A DNA stretch of 64,000 nucleotides from Ralstonia condita (GTDB lineage: Bacteria > Pseudomonadota > Gammaproteobacteria > Burkholderiales > Burkholderiaceae). Positions 8,408-17,204 of this stretch are shown here, in pieces. The stretch lies in assembly GCF_958405655.1 (NCBI RefSeq), contig NZ_CATYWO010000002.1, positions 372,001-436,000 on the forward strand. The letters are read 5' to 3'. The stretch's first letter is position 1. Every line of letters begins with the position of its first letter. A program made the position numbers and the translations under genes. The notes beneath the pieces are model-generated. The model saw only the letters and a program-made list of their open reading frames with translations, searched no databases and had not been told where the DNA came from.

Positions 8408-8830
8408 TCAGCTCACAACGCTCAAGTGGCTGTTGACCGCGCCGGGCTGGCCAATCGCGGCCCAGGCCTCTTGCAGCGGCACCAGCAAGCCGTCGACCTC
8501 GGCGAGGACGCCAACGTCATTGGTGGCGTTGGCCAGCAGCAGGCGCCGGAGCATGTAGTCGTACAAGCCATTCAGCTGCGCGGCAATCTCGCCGCCACGC
8601 TGATGGTCGAGGCTGGCCTGCAGGCCCTGGCCGATGATCGAAATGGCCTTGTCGACCGCGCGCAGCTTGGCAGGCACGTCGCTGCGCTGGATGGCTGCGC
8701 TCGCCATGCTGATGGCGGCGCGCGCGCCCTCGAACAGCATGGCGATCAGACGGTGTGGATTGGCGTCCACCACGGACGTCTCGATGCCGACTTGCGCGTA
8801 GGCACCGATGGCGCGGCGAGCTGCGTACAT
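8408..8830 (-). CDS. fliS: Flagellin export chaperone FliS
   Basis: 140 residues beginning MYAARRAIGAYAQVGIETSVVDANPHRLIAMLFEGARAAI, the conserved FliS N-terminus with the P-H-R-L-I-x-M-L-F/Y-x-G-A motif. FliS binds the C-terminal helices of flagellin and stops it polymerising in the cytoplasm. It lies 50 bases behind fliD with a GAGGA ribosome site and is followed by fliT. Confidence 0.95.
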   Translation of the reverse strand: MYAARRAIGAYAQVGIETSVVDANPHRLIAMLFEGARAAISMASAAIQRSDVPAKLRAVDKAISIIGQGLQASLDHQRGGEIAAQLNGLYDYMLRRLLLANATNDVGVLAEVDGLLVPLQEAWAAIGQPGAVNSHLSVVS

Positions 8831-8880
8831 GGGAAAAGTCCTCGCTGTGATCTTGTTATGGGTGGTGCGTCGATCCTGGC

Positions 8881-10923
8881 TTAGCCGCTCTTCGTCTGGT
8901 TCTGGATAGCCGCGAGCTGCGTGGTCAGGTAGGTACTGGTATTCGTCATGCTGGCCACCAGGGCCGACAGTGCATTGAACTGCGCGTAGTACAGGGCCTG
9001 CTTGTTGTCCAGGCGCGTCTGCATGACGCTGATCTGGTTGGCCAGCGAGCTGAGCGAGCTGTTGATCGCGTCCGTCTCGTTCTGCACCATGCCGCTGGAC
9101 GACAGCAGGTTCGTCGTCACGGTATTGAGCTGGGCGGCATAGCCGCGCTGCACGGTCACGGTACCGCGGCTGCCCACCGCGCCACCGGCAACCTGCACGG
9201 TCAGGCCATCGACCGCCGTCCCCGTGGCGCCATACAGGTTCTGGCCCGAACTCGTGGCGGCCACGCCGTTGATGGTGCCCTGCACGTCCAGGCCCGCGAC
9301 TGCGGTGGGGCTCGAGCCCATCAGCGATGCCGCGCCGTTGCCCGACACCGACACCGCCGAGACCGAACCGAACTGGCTGTCGGTGATCGTCATGACGCCG
9401 CTGGCATTGGCCGATACCGAGGCAGTGACCTTGGCGGTCTGCAGCGTGGTCGAAGCGTTGATCTGGCTCTGAATCTGCGCAGCCAGGCTGGATGCGCTGT
9501 AGCTGCCGGCCGGCACGGTCACGTTGACGGCCATGCCGCTGATGTTGAACGCCAGCGTGTCGTTCACGCCCGCCGTGATGGTGGTGTTGGCCGCAGCGGA
9601 GCCCGTGAGCGAACCCTGTGTCGCCAACTGCGTGACGCTGACGGCGTAGGTGCCCGCCTGGGTGGTGTCCGTGAAGGACGGCACGCTCACCAGCGAATCG
9701 GTGGCCGTACCCGTTCCCGCAAACAGGCCCGCGACCTGGCTGGGTGAAGCCGCAATGGCGGCGGACAGCTTTGTGTTGTCCACCGACAGCGTACCGTCGG
9801 CATTCATCGTCACGCCCACGCTGCCCAGCGATTGATACGTGCCCGTACCAATCGCCTGCCCCAGCACGTCGGTAATCTGGTTGATCAGCGTCTTGGTGCT
9901 GACATCGCCTGCCAGCGGGCCATTGTTGGCGCTGTTGCTGGTGTCGATGTTGGTCAGCGTATTCAGTTGCGTGCGCAGTGCGTTGTAGCCGTTCACGAAG
10001 CTGTTGACGGCATTGGTCGTCGCGGTCGGATCGTTCGCCACCGTCACCGTGGTGCTTCCCGTCTTGGCGAGCGTAAACGACGTGCCCGTCACCACGTTGG
10101 ACAACGTGTTGGTCGGGCTCTGCACGGCAATGCCGTTGATGGTGGCCAGGGCGTTCTGGCCCGTGGTCACTTCGGTCATGTTCTGCGTGCCGGCCGGGTC
10201 CTGCGCAAGCAGCGACTGCAACGTCGAGTCGCCCGAGACAGAGATTTTCATCTCCGAGTTCGAGCCGCCCGCCGTGGAGGTCAGCACCAGGCGATACGGG
10301 TTGCCGCTGCCATCATTCACGATGCTGGCAGAGACGCCCAGATTGGCGGAATTGATGGCGTCGCGAATGCCCGCCAGCGTGTTGTTCGACGAGTTGATGG
10401 TGATCGAACCGCCCGCCAGGCTGCCGTTCTGCGTGAAGGTGGCGCCCGAGTATTTACCATTGGAAAACGTGCCGCCGGACACCGTGCCAAACGAGAACGA
10501 CACCGTGGTGGACGTCCCGCTGCCGATTGCCGTGGTGGTCGACGTCTGCCCCTGCGCGGCCAGCACCTGCGATTGCGCAAGCTGCGAGACATTGACTGCG
10601 TATGAGCCCGCCGCTGCGGCGCTGGTCACGGAAGCGCTCAGCACCGACGTGTCATAGCCGCTGGCCTTCATCGCGCTGTAGTTCGACGCGGTGGTCAAGT
10701 TCGAGAGCGCAGTCTGGAAAGTTGACAGCGCACTTTTGAGCGTCCCCACTGCCGAGAGCTGCGTCTGGTACGAGCTCTGCTGATTCTGCAGCAGCGTCAG
10801 GGGCTGACTTTCCACCTTCATCAGGCTGGAGACCAGCGTGTTGACGTCGATGCTCGTCCCGATACCGGGAATCGAGATCGGTGGAACGTAGTTGCTGGTC
10901 GTGGAGGTGGTGGTAGTCGCCAT
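8881..10923 (-). CDS. fliD: Flagellar filament cap protein FliD
   Basis: 680 residues, at the long end of the family (enteric FliD is about 470). The FliD N-domain is clear at PPISIPGIGTSIDVNTLVSSLMKVESQPL, and the C-terminal coiled-coil LYYAQFNALSALVASM with TSTYLTTQLAAIQ is typical. The enlarged Ser/Thr/Ala-rich middle is expected to be surface-exposed head domains. It forms the cap that guides flagellin assembly. It is transcribed from a recognisable sigma-28 promoter at 10967-10993 and heads the fliDST operon. Confidence 0.96.
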   Translation of the reverse strand: MATTTTSTTSNYVPPISIPGIGTSIDVNTLVSSLMKVESQPLTLLQNQQSSYQTQLSAVGTLKSALSTFQTALSNLTTASNYSAMKASGYDTSVLSASVTSAAAAGSYAVNVSQLAQSQVLAAQGQTSTTTAIGSGTSTTVSFSFGTVSGGTFSNGKYSGATFTQNGSLAGGSITINSSNNTLAGIRDAINSANLGVSASIVNDGSGNPYRLVLTSTAGGSNSEMKISVSGDSTLQSLLAQDPAGTQNMTEVTTGQNALATINGIAVQSPTNTLSNVVTGTSFTLAKTGSTTVTVANDPTATTNAVNSFVNGYNALRTQLNTLTNIDTSNSANNGPLAGDVSTKTLINQITDVLGQAIGTGTYQSLGSVGVTMNADGTLSVDNTKLSAAIAASPSQVAGLFAGTGTATDSLVSVPSFTDTTQAGTYAVSVTQLATQGSLTGSAAANTTITAGVNDTLAFNISGMAVNVTVPAGSYSASSLAAQIQSQINASTTLQTAKVTASVSANASGVMTITDSQFGSVSAVSVSGNGAASLMGSSPTAVAGLDVQGTINGVAATSSGQNLYGATGTAVDGLTVQVAGGAVGSRGTVTVQRGYAAQLNTVTTNLLSSSGMVQNETDAINSSLSSLANQISVMQTRLDNKQALYYAQFNALSALVASMTNTSTYLTTQLAAIQNQTKSG

Positions 10924-10966
10924 GATCGGAACTGGAGAACGTCTGCTTCGGCGGGATTTTCCCTAC

Positions 10967-10993
10967 AGAACGGCAGCGCCCGCCACTTCTTTA
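10967..10993 (-). promoter_or_regulatory. Sigma-28 (FliA) promoter of fliDST
   Basis: On the minus strand the sequence reads TAAAGAAG - 11 bases - GCCGTTCT, 44 bases upstream of fliD. The enteric sigma-28 consensus is TAAAGTTT-N11-GCCGATAA. Spacing is exact; the -35 matches its first five positions and the -10 has GCCG intact with a poorer second half. Confidence 0.6.
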
Positions 10994-11034
10994 GGGCATG
11001 TCAGCCGCTCTTCACAATCGGAAGCTGAACACAA

Positions 11035-11068
11035 GAAAAAGGCCGGCGCCCCTTTGGAACGCCGGCCC
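11035..11068 (-). terminator. Rho-independent terminator of fliC
   Basis: Perfect 8-base stem GGCCGGCG (11041-11048) / CGCCGGCC (11060-11067) with an 11-base loop, followed on the minus strand by a T run (complement of A5 at 11036-11040). It lies 42 bases beyond the fliC stop codon and ends the monocistronic flagellin mRNA before fliD. Confidence 0.88.
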
Positions 11069-11109
11069 TTGCCACGCTGCCAGGCAGCAGGGCTGCATCA
11101 GCCTACCGA

Positions 11110-11931
11110 TTAGCCCTTCAGCAGGCTCAGGATGCTGTTCGGTGCCGAGTTGGCTTGCGCCAGCATTGCCGTACCCGCTTGCTGCAGGATGTTCTGGCGG
11201 GTCATGTTCGACGTTTCCGCAGCGTAATCCGTGTCGATCATCGACGACTTGGCAGCCGAAAGGGCGGTGTTCGACGAGGTCAGCGTATTGATCGTCGAGT
11301 TCAGGCCGCTTTGCTGGGCACCCAGGCTCGCGCGAGCTGCCTTCAGGTTGGTCAGATCGGTGTCGATGGCCGCCTGGGCAGCAGTCGCGTTGGCGGTCGT
11401 GCTCACGCTGGTACCAGACAGCGTGCCGAAGCTTGCCAGGTTGGCGTTGGTGACGGTAGTCGTATCGGTCGCCGCATTCTGACCGTACTGGAACGTCGTG
11501 GACGTGACCGAACCATCGAACAGCTTGTTGCCGTTGTAGTTAGCGTTGGTCTCGATACTCTTGTTGGCTGCAGCCAGCTGTTGGTATTCCTTGTCCAGGT
11601 TGGCCTGGTCAGTGGTCGACAGGCCGCCGTTGTTGGCTTCAACGGCCAGTTGGCGCATGCGCTGCAGGTTGTTTTCCACCTGGCCCAGGTACGAATCGGA
11701 CGTTTGCAGGTACGCCAGTGCCTGGTTAGAGTTCTGGATACCTTGCGTTTGCGAGTTCAGCTTGGTGGTCAGGCTGCTGGCCACAGCGTAGGCGGCGGCG
11801 TCATCCTTGGCGCTGTTCACGCGCAGACCGGTCGACAGGCGCTCCAGCGACGTTTGCAGAGCGGACTGCGATTGCGACAGTGCTTGCTGCGTTTGCAGGG
11901 AGGAGATGTTGGTATTGAGGCTGAGGGACAT
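11110..11931 (-). CDS. fliC: Flagellin
   Basis: 273-residue flagellin, a short form with little variable D2/D3 domain. The conserved ends are intact: MSLSLNTNISSLQTQQALSQ at the start, and at the C-terminus the segments TRQNILQQAGTAMLAQAN and SILSLLKG. The middle (residues about 140-200) is rich in Thr, Ser and Asn and is the expected exposed part where O-linked sugars would sit. The ribosome site TAGGAG precedes the ATG. It has its own sigma-28 promoter and terminator, as expected for a highly expressed late gene. Confidence 0.97.
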   Translation of the reverse strand: MSLSLNTNISSLQTQQALSQSQSALQTSLERLSTGLRVNSAKDDAAAYAVASSLTTKLNSQTQGIQNSNQALAYLQTSDSYLGQVENNLQRMRQLAVEANNGGLSTTDQANLDKEYQQLAAANKSIETNANYNGNKLFDGSVTSTTFQYGQNAATDTTTVTNANLASFGTLSGTSVSTTANATAAQAAIDTDLTNLKAARASLGAQQSGLNSTINTLTSSNTALSAAKSSMIDTDYAAETSNMTRQNILQQAGTAMLAQANSAPNSILSLLKG

Positions 11932-12329
11932 GACGGCTCCTAAGTTTCCCGATGGTTTGTTGCCCGTGTTTGCTAATTCCGGCTAGGCCGGGCAACGTGA
12001 CCTGCAACTTGAAGGGGATCAGGTCTGCGTTGTACTCAGGTTATCGGTGGCCCCGGCAGAAAGTTTAGGGTCGACTTGACAAATTTGTGCGCGAGGGGCG
12101 GTTTGGGCTGGCGGGCTCCGCATTCCGCGCACCTCCGAAGAGTCGGTCGGCCGTCTTCTTGACGGCAAACCGCTCGGCTATACTCGTCCGGGCAGACCAG
12201 AAGCGCCCAATGACGCTATATAGAGCGCGCGATCGCACAGATGGGGAGTTGCCAGCCCGCCGGCGCAGCACGCAGCCCGCCGGCGAATAGAAGAGCTCAA
12301 CGCGAGCCCGTTTGACCGCAACGCCCACC
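11932..12329. other. Intergenic region between fliC and a divergent LuxR-type gene
   Basis: Holds the fliC leader and sigma-28 promoter in its left half. The right half has a 6-base dyad GCCGTC-TTCTT-GACGGC at 12150-12166 and two direct copies of CAGCCCGCCGGCG (12253-12265 and 12273-12285, 20 bases apart, about two helical turns) just before the regulator gene. No open frame here looks real. Confidence 0.6.
12041..12067 (-). promoter_or_regulatory. Sigma-28 (FliA) promoter of fliC
   Basis: On the minus strand TAAACTTT - 11 bases - ACCGATAA, a 14 of 16 match to the sigma-28 consensus with exact spacing, about 110 bases upstream of the fliC start. The long leader may hold translational control sites. 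Confidence 0.85.
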
Positions 12330-12965
12330 ATGCTCAATGTCCTGATTGTCGAACCCCACGATATTGCCCGCGTCGGCCTGCGCCAGATCCTGAAGGATTC
12401 ACGCCTGGCCCGGCAGATCGAGGCCGTGCCGGACCTGCGCAACGCCAACCACGACCTGCTCGCCCAGCGCGAGTGGGACGTGATGCTGTTCTCGGTGGAG
12501 TCGGCCACCGGCGACGAATTCCAGACCATCAAGACCGTGCGCCAGCAGCATGCCCGCCTGGCGGTGCTGGCGCTCGGCCGGCATCCTGAAGCCCTGCTTG
12601 CCGTGCGCGCGCTCAAGGCAGGCGCCTCGGGCTACCTGCCGATGGACGCCAGCCAGCCGCAGTTGCTTGCGGCGGTCAACGCGATCTCCAAGGGCAAGAA
12701 ATACCTGCCCTCCGACCTCGTGGAGGTGTTGGCCGACAACCTGAACGTCGATTGGGACAAGCCCCGCCACGACATCCTCTCCGATCGCGAATTCCAGACC
12801 CTGCGCATGCTGGGCTCGGGACGCACGCTCAGTGAGATTGCCGAGGCGCTGCAGATCAGCGCCAAGACGGTCAGCGTATACAGGGGCCGCGTGCTCTCGA
12901 AGATGAAGCTGCGCAACAACGCCGAGCTGACCATGTACGTGGTCAGCAACGGCCTGCAGTTCTAG
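12330..12965 (+). CDS. LuxR/NarL-type regulator with degenerate receiver domain
   Basis: 211 residues: N-terminal receiver fold (1-120) and C-terminal LuxR helix-turn-helix (LSDREFQTLRMLGSGRTLSEIAEALQISAKTVSVYRGRVLSKM). The receiver lacks its chemistry: the acidic pair is EP in VEPHDIAR, the phospho-acceptor position is Ser55 (WDVMLFSVES) and the conserved Lys after GASGYL is replaced (GYLPMD). It should therefore not be a standard phosphorylated response regulator. No histidine kinase is nearby. The start is ATG 12330; a TTG at 12312 would add six residues. It abuts, tail to tail, a GGDEF-EAL gene with no gap. Its target genes are unknown; flagellar control is a guess from position. Confidence 0.85.
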   Translation: MLNVLIVEPHDIARVGLRQILKDSRLARQIEAVPDLRNANHDLLAQREWDVMLFSVESATGDEFQTIKTVRQQHARLAVLALGRHPEALLAVRALKAGASGYLPMDASQPQLLAAVNAISKGKKYLPSDLVEVLADNLNVDWDKPRHDILSDREFQTLRMLGSGRTLSEIAEALQISAKTVSVYRGRVLSKMKLRNNAELTMYVVSNGLQF

Positions 12966-14930
12966 CTACAGGAACCGCGGGATGCGCTCACCGTAGCGGC
13001 GGGCGTTCTCGCGCACCAGATTTTGCACCGCGCCGGGCTCCAGCGGCCGCGTGAGCAAGTAGCCCTGGAATTCATCGCAACCAACCTCGCGCAGGAAGTC
13101 GAGCTGTCCGGTGCTCTCCACACCCTCGGCCACAGTCCTCATGCCCATCGCCTGCGCCATCATGATGATGGCCCGCGTAATGGCCGCGCGTTCGGCCACG
13201 TGCGGCAGGTCCTGCACGAACGAGCGGTCGATCTTGAGCGTATCGATCGGGAAGCGATGCAGGTACGACAGCGACGAATACCCGGTACCGAAGTCATCCA
13301 GCGCCAGTGACACACCCATCGCGCGCAACTCGGTCAGCAGGGCATGCAGCGACGGGTCATCCCGAATGAGGATGCCCTCGGTCATCTCCAGTTCGACGGC
13401 GTCGCCGGGGAGCCCGCTGGAGGACAGCGCCCTGCGCACCATGTCGCTCAGTTTTCCGGAGCTGAAAGCCTGGCCGGACAGATTGATCGACATGCGCAGG
13501 TGGGGCAGCCCGATGCGGCGCCAGCGCGCAAGCTGATCGCAGGCCGCACGCAGGATCCAGCGGTCGATCTCGACGATCAGTCCGGTCTCTTCGGCGTCCT
13601 GAATGAACTGGCCGGGCATCATCCGGCCAAAGTCGGCCGAATTCCACCGGATCAGCGCTTCCACCCCGACGATCCGGCCGCTGCGGACGTCCACGCGCGG
13701 CTGGTAATCGGCATAGAACTCGTTACGGTCGCTGGCACGGCGCAGGCCGGATTCGATGCGGAAGCGGCGCGAAACGCGATCGTCCAGGTCGCTGGTAAAC
13801 GTCTGAAAGTTATTTCGGCCGCGCTCCTTGGCCAGATACATGGCGGCGTCGGCCTTGCGCAGCAGCGTGTGGGGGTCATCGCCGTCGCGTGGCGCCACGG
13901 CAATGCCGATCGACACGCCCAGATACAGCTCCTGCCCCTCGATATGGAAAGGCGCGCCGATCGCCGACAGGATGCGTTCGGCCACGCGGCGCGTGCCCAT
14001 GGCGTCCAGCGACTCCAGCATGACGACGAATTCGTCGCCGCCCAGGCGGGCCACGGTGTCGGCCTCACGCGCACAGGCTTGCAGACGCGCGGCCACCTCG
14101 CGCAGCAGCATGTCGCCGAACTGATGGCCCAGTGTGTCGTTGACGTTCTTGAAGCGATCCAGGTCCAGGAACATGACGGAGACGCGCGAGCGATTGCGTC
14201 GGCCCAGCGCCAGCGCATGCTCCAGCCGGTCTTCGAGCGCCGAGCGGTTGAGCAGGCCCGTGAGCGTGTCGTGCGTTGCCAGATGACGGATGCGCTGCTG
14301 CGCTTCGCGGATCTGCGTGATGTCAACCAGCGACACCAGGACCGAATACGGCCGCGCCCCTGGCCGGGCCGCTCCGGGCGCGGCCGTCGTCGAGTGCCCG
14401 CCCTCCGTGTAGAGCGGCGTCCAATTGCTGGACACCCACACGGTGCGGCCGTCCAGGCAGTGCAGCCCGAAGATCTGGTTCAACTGCGGCTGGCCCTCCG
14501 CCAGCACATCGAGGTCGGGCCAGTCGGTCTCATGGATGGAGGTCTCGAACTCGTCCACAGCCGCGTGGACAACGGTCGGCAAGGGTCGTCCAACCAGTTC
14601 GTCTAGCGGCAGCCCCAGCAGCCGGGCCGCGCTTGGGTTGGCATAGCTGACGCACCGGTCTGCACCACACACCAGGATGCCCTCGGTCAGCGCGTTGACC
14701 ATCGACAGCAGATCCAGCTTCGGGCAGAAACCCGGTGGCTCGCCACGCGCCGGACAATCGGCCGGCAGGCCGTCGGCAACGATCGACAACCCGGCACCAC
14801 GGGTGGGAAAAGGCAAGGAATTCAAAGCGGCTTCCAGCAAGGCATGTCTGCGGGCCGGACCCAGCCGGCGCCTTCTGGTCAGATACAACGGCAGCGGCGC
14901 GCAAATCTTTCGGGGGAGCGCCATGTTCAC
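12966..14930 (-). CDS. PAS-GGDEF-EAL cyclic-di-GMP enzyme
   Basis: 654 residues. A PAS-type sensor lies at about 75-205, a GGDEF domain with intact RLGGDEF (297-301) at about 210-375, and an EAL domain with EAL at 424-426, LEMTEGIL, ALDDFGTGYSSLSYL and TVAEGVES at about 395-640. Both active sites look complete, so it may make or degrade c-di-GMP, or one half may regulate the other. No membrane segment is evident, so it is probably cytoplasmic. The start is GTG 14930 or ATG 14924; neither has a strong ribosome site. It is a plausible motility/biofilm switch next to the flagellar genes. Confidence 0.92.
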   Translation of the reverse strand: MNMALPRKICAPLPLYLTRRRRLGPARRHALLEAALNSLPFPTRGAGLSIVADGLPADCPARGEPPGFCPKLDLLSMVNALTEGILVCGADRCVSYANPSAARLLGLPLDELVGRPLPTVVHAAVDEFETSIHETDWPDLDVLAEGQPQLNQIFGLHCLDGRTVWVSSNWTPLYTEGGHSTTAAPGAARPGARPYSVLVSLVDITQIREAQQRIRHLATHDTLTGLLNRSALEDRLEHALALGRRNRSRVSVMFLDLDRFKNVNDTLGHQFGDMLLREVAARLQACAREADTVARLGGDEFVVMLESLDAMGTRRVAERILSAIGAPFHIEGQELYLGVSIGIAVAPRDGDDPHTLLRKADAAMYLAKERGRNNFQTFTSDLDDRVSRRFRIESGLRRASDRNEFYADYQPRVDVRSGRIVGVEALIRWNSADFGRMMPGQFIQDAEETGLIVEIDRWILRAACDQLARWRRIGLPHLRMSINLSGQAFSSGKLSDMVRRALSSSGLPGDAVELEMTEGILIRDDPSLHALLTELRAMGVSLALDDFGTGYSSLSYLHRFPIDTLKIDRSFVQDLPHVAERAAITRAIIMMAQAMGMRTVAEGVESTGQLDFLREVGCDEFQGYLLTRPLEPGAVQNLVRENARRYGERIPRFL

Positions 14931-15199
14931 CGCGAAAACACGCCGTGACCAACCGGAATGTCACGTCTCGCCCCGGCTTCACGTTTTATTGTGCTTTTTG
15001 AGTCACTTTATTCGATGCCGATACCGCGCCCGTGACGCCGCAAACCCCCGAGATAGGCCGGATTGACCGCGTTTCTTGCTGGAATGAGCTGGACAGAGCT
15101 GCGGAAGAATGCCATCCGAGAACCCGACTTTGCGTTTGCCGCACCGCAAGCCGGGAAGGCTCTCCCCCCATTTCTGTCCCTTAGCCCCGAGTGATCCCC

Positions 15200-15694
15200 A
15201 TGGCCGAAGCTGCTGCCGCAACCACTGCCCCCGCGCCCGCCAAGGGCGGCTCCACCAAGCTGCTGCTGATCATCCTGATCGTGCTCGTGCTCGTCGGCAT
15301 GGGCGGCGCGGCGGCCTGGTTCTTCCTCGGCGGGGCCAACCACACCGCGTCCGCTTCTGCGCCGGCCAAGCCGAAGGAGCCGATTTTTGTGGCGATGGAA
15401 ACCCTGACCGTGAACCTCCAGCCCGAGGAGGGCAACGATCGCTACCTCCAGGTCGGCATCACCTTCAAGAGCTTCAACAAGCATGCAGAAGACGAGATCA
15501 AGACCTACACGCCGGAGCTGCGCAGCCGGATCCTGACCCTGCTGGCCAGCAAGACGCCGACCGAGCTGTACCCGGCCGTCGGCAAGGCCAAGCTGGCCAA
15601 GGAAATCGTCGAACAATGCGAGCAGGTCTACAAGGCCGTCGGCAAGGAATCGCCCGTGGCCGACGTCCTGTTCACCAACTTTGTGATCCAGTGA
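15200..15694 (+). CDS. fliL: Flagellar basal body-associated protein FliL
   Basis: 164 residues: short Ala-rich cytoplasmic tail, one membrane helix (LLLIILIVLVLVGMGGAAAWFFL), then the periplasmic FliL domain (METLTVNLQPEEGNDRYLQVGITFK). FliL supports stator function at high load. The start is ATG 15200; a GTG at 15191 would add three residues. First gene of the fliLMNOPQR operon; fliM follows one base after its stop. Confidence 0.94.
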   Translation: MAEAAAATTAPAPAKGGSTKLLLIILIVLVLVGMGGAAAWFFLGGANHTASASAPAKPKEPIFVAMETLTVNLQPEEGNDRYLQVGITFKSFNKHAEDEIKTYTPELRSRILTLLASKTPTELYPAVGKAKLAKEIVEQCEQVYKAVGKESPVADVLFTNFVIQ

Positions 15695-15695
15695 C

Positions 15696-16703
15696 ATGCT
15701 CAAGGAAGAGTTTCTTTCCCAGGAGGAGATCGATGCGCTCCTCAAGGGCGTCAGCGACGAGGCGGACGAGGAACCTGTCGAGGCCGACCCTTCAGGCATC
15801 CGCACGTACAACCTCGGGTCGCAGGAGCGCATCGTCCGTGGGCGCATGCCCACGCTGGAAATCATCAACGAGCGGTTCGCGCGCAACTGGCGCATCGGAC
15901 TGTTCAACTTCATGCGGCGCAACGCGGAGATCTCCGTCGGTCCGGTGAAGGTGCAGAAGTACAGCGAGTTCATCCGCAACCTGGTGGTGCCGACCTCGCT
16001 CAACCTCGTGCACGTCAAGCCGCTGCGCGGTACGGCGCTGTTCGTGTTCGACCCCAACCTGATCTTCCTGGTGGTCGACAACCTGTTCGGCGGTGACGGG
16101 CGTTTCCACATGCGCGTGGAAGGCCGGGACTTTACCGACGTGGAGCAGCGCATCATCCAGCGCATGCTGCAGCTTGTCTTCGAGCATTACGCCAGGGCAT
16201 GGCAGCCGGTCTACCCGATCGACTTCGAATTCCTGCGCATGGAGATGCACACCGAGTTCGCCAACGTGGCCACGCCCAATGAAGTGGTGGTCACCACCAC
16301 CTTCAGCCTGGAGCTTGGCAACAATGGCGGCGATGTGCACATCTGCATGCCGTACACCATGATCGAGCCGATCCGCGACCGGCTGACCTCCGCCATCCAG
16401 GGTGAAGCACTGGAAGTCGACAAGCGCTGGCTGCGGCTGCTGTCGCAGCAGGTGCAGACGGCTGAAGTGGAACTGATCGCCGACCTGGCAACGGCCAACG
16501 TGCAGGTCTCCGACATTCTGAACATGAAGGTGGGCGACGTCATTCCGCTGGAACTGGACGATGTCGTGACCGCCAAGGTAGACGGCGTGCCCGTCATGGA
16601 ATGCAACTACGGCACCTTCAACGGCCAATACGCGCTGCGGGTCAACCGCATGCTGAACATGAGCGGCAGCGAGCCTGCCACGGAGTCTGACGATGACAAC
16701 TGA
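15696..16703 (+). CDS. fliM: Flagellar motor switch protein FliM
   Basis: 335 residues. It begins MLKEEFLSQEEIDALLKGV, the FliM N-terminal segment that binds phospho-CheY, then the CheC-like middle domain (IVRGRMPTLEIINERFARNWR) and a C-terminal SpoA domain (SDILNMKVGDVIPLEL). Part of the cytoplasmic C-ring that sets rotation direction. Overlaps fliN by 11 bases. Confidence 0.97.
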   Translation: MLKEEFLSQEEIDALLKGVSDEADEEPVEADPSGIRTYNLGSQERIVRGRMPTLEIINERFARNWRIGLFNFMRRNAEISVGPVKVQKYSEFIRNLVVPTSLNLVHVKPLRGTALFVFDPNLIFLVVDNLFGGDGRFHMRVEGRDFTDVEQRIIQRMLQLVFEHYARAWQPVYPIDFEFLRMEMHTEFANVATPNEVVVTTTFSLELGNNGGDVHICMPYTMIEPIRDRLTSAIQGEALEVDKRWLRLLSQQVQTAEVELIADLATANVQVSDILNMKVGDVIPLELDDVVTAKVDGVPVMECNYGTFNGQYALRVNRMLNMSGSEPATESDDDN

Positions 16704-17145
16704 ACCGACCATGAACCCCGGAGCCAGCGCCGACGACATCGACGTCGAGATGACGATGGAAGAGGCCATGGCCCTGGAAGCGGCGCAGCGTGCTGCGGCC
16801 AACCCGCCGGCTGCCACGCCCGCCGCCGAATCGAGCCCGGTGTTCAAGCCCCTGACCGCCGACGGCCTGGGCGGTACCCAGCGCAACGACATCGATATGA
16901 TCCTGGACATCCCCGTGCAGTTGACGGTGGAGCTGGGGCGCACCAAGGTGCCCATCAAGAACCTGCTGCAGCTCGCGCAGGGTTCGGTGGTGGAACTCGA
17001 CGCGCTGGCCGGTGAGCCGATGGACGTCCTCGTCAACGGCTACCTGATTGCCCAAGGTGAAGTGGTGGTGGTCAACGAGAAGTTCGGCATCCGCCTGACC
17101 GACATCATCACGCCGTCCGAACGCATCCGTAAGCTGAACCGCTAA
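16693..17145 (+). CDS. fliN: Flagellar motor switch protein FliN
   Basis: 150 residues with a low-complexity N-terminal tail and the SpoA fold at the C-terminus (MILDIPVQLTVELGRTKVPIKNLL, with NGYLIAQGEVVVVNEKFGIRLTDI). It forms the lower C-ring with FliM and helps deliver the export ATPase. It overlaps the end of fliM by 11 bases, which suggests translational coupling. Confidence 0.97.
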   Translation: MTTEPTMNPGASADDIDVEMTMEEAMALEAAQRAAANPPAATPAAESSPVFKPLTADGLGGTQRNDIDMILDIPVQLTVELGRTKVPIKNLLQLAQGSVVELDALAGEPMDVLVNGYLIAQGEVVVVNEKFGIRLTDIITPSERIRKLNR

Positions 17146-17204
17146 GCCGTCAACCGGCACGCACCCTGACAGCGACCACTGCTCCCCCCGGGCAAGGTGT
17201 TGAC

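Noticed and set aside
9224..10657. Plus-strand open frames inside fliD
   Set aside because: They mirror the Ser/Thr/Ala-rich fliD codons and have no ribosome sites or recognisable domains.
14998..15024. Sigma-28-like sequence before fliL (TTGAGTCA-N11-GCCGATAC)
   Set aside because: The -10 is good but only four of eight -35 positions match, and it lies about 175 bases from fliL; too weak to list as a promoter.
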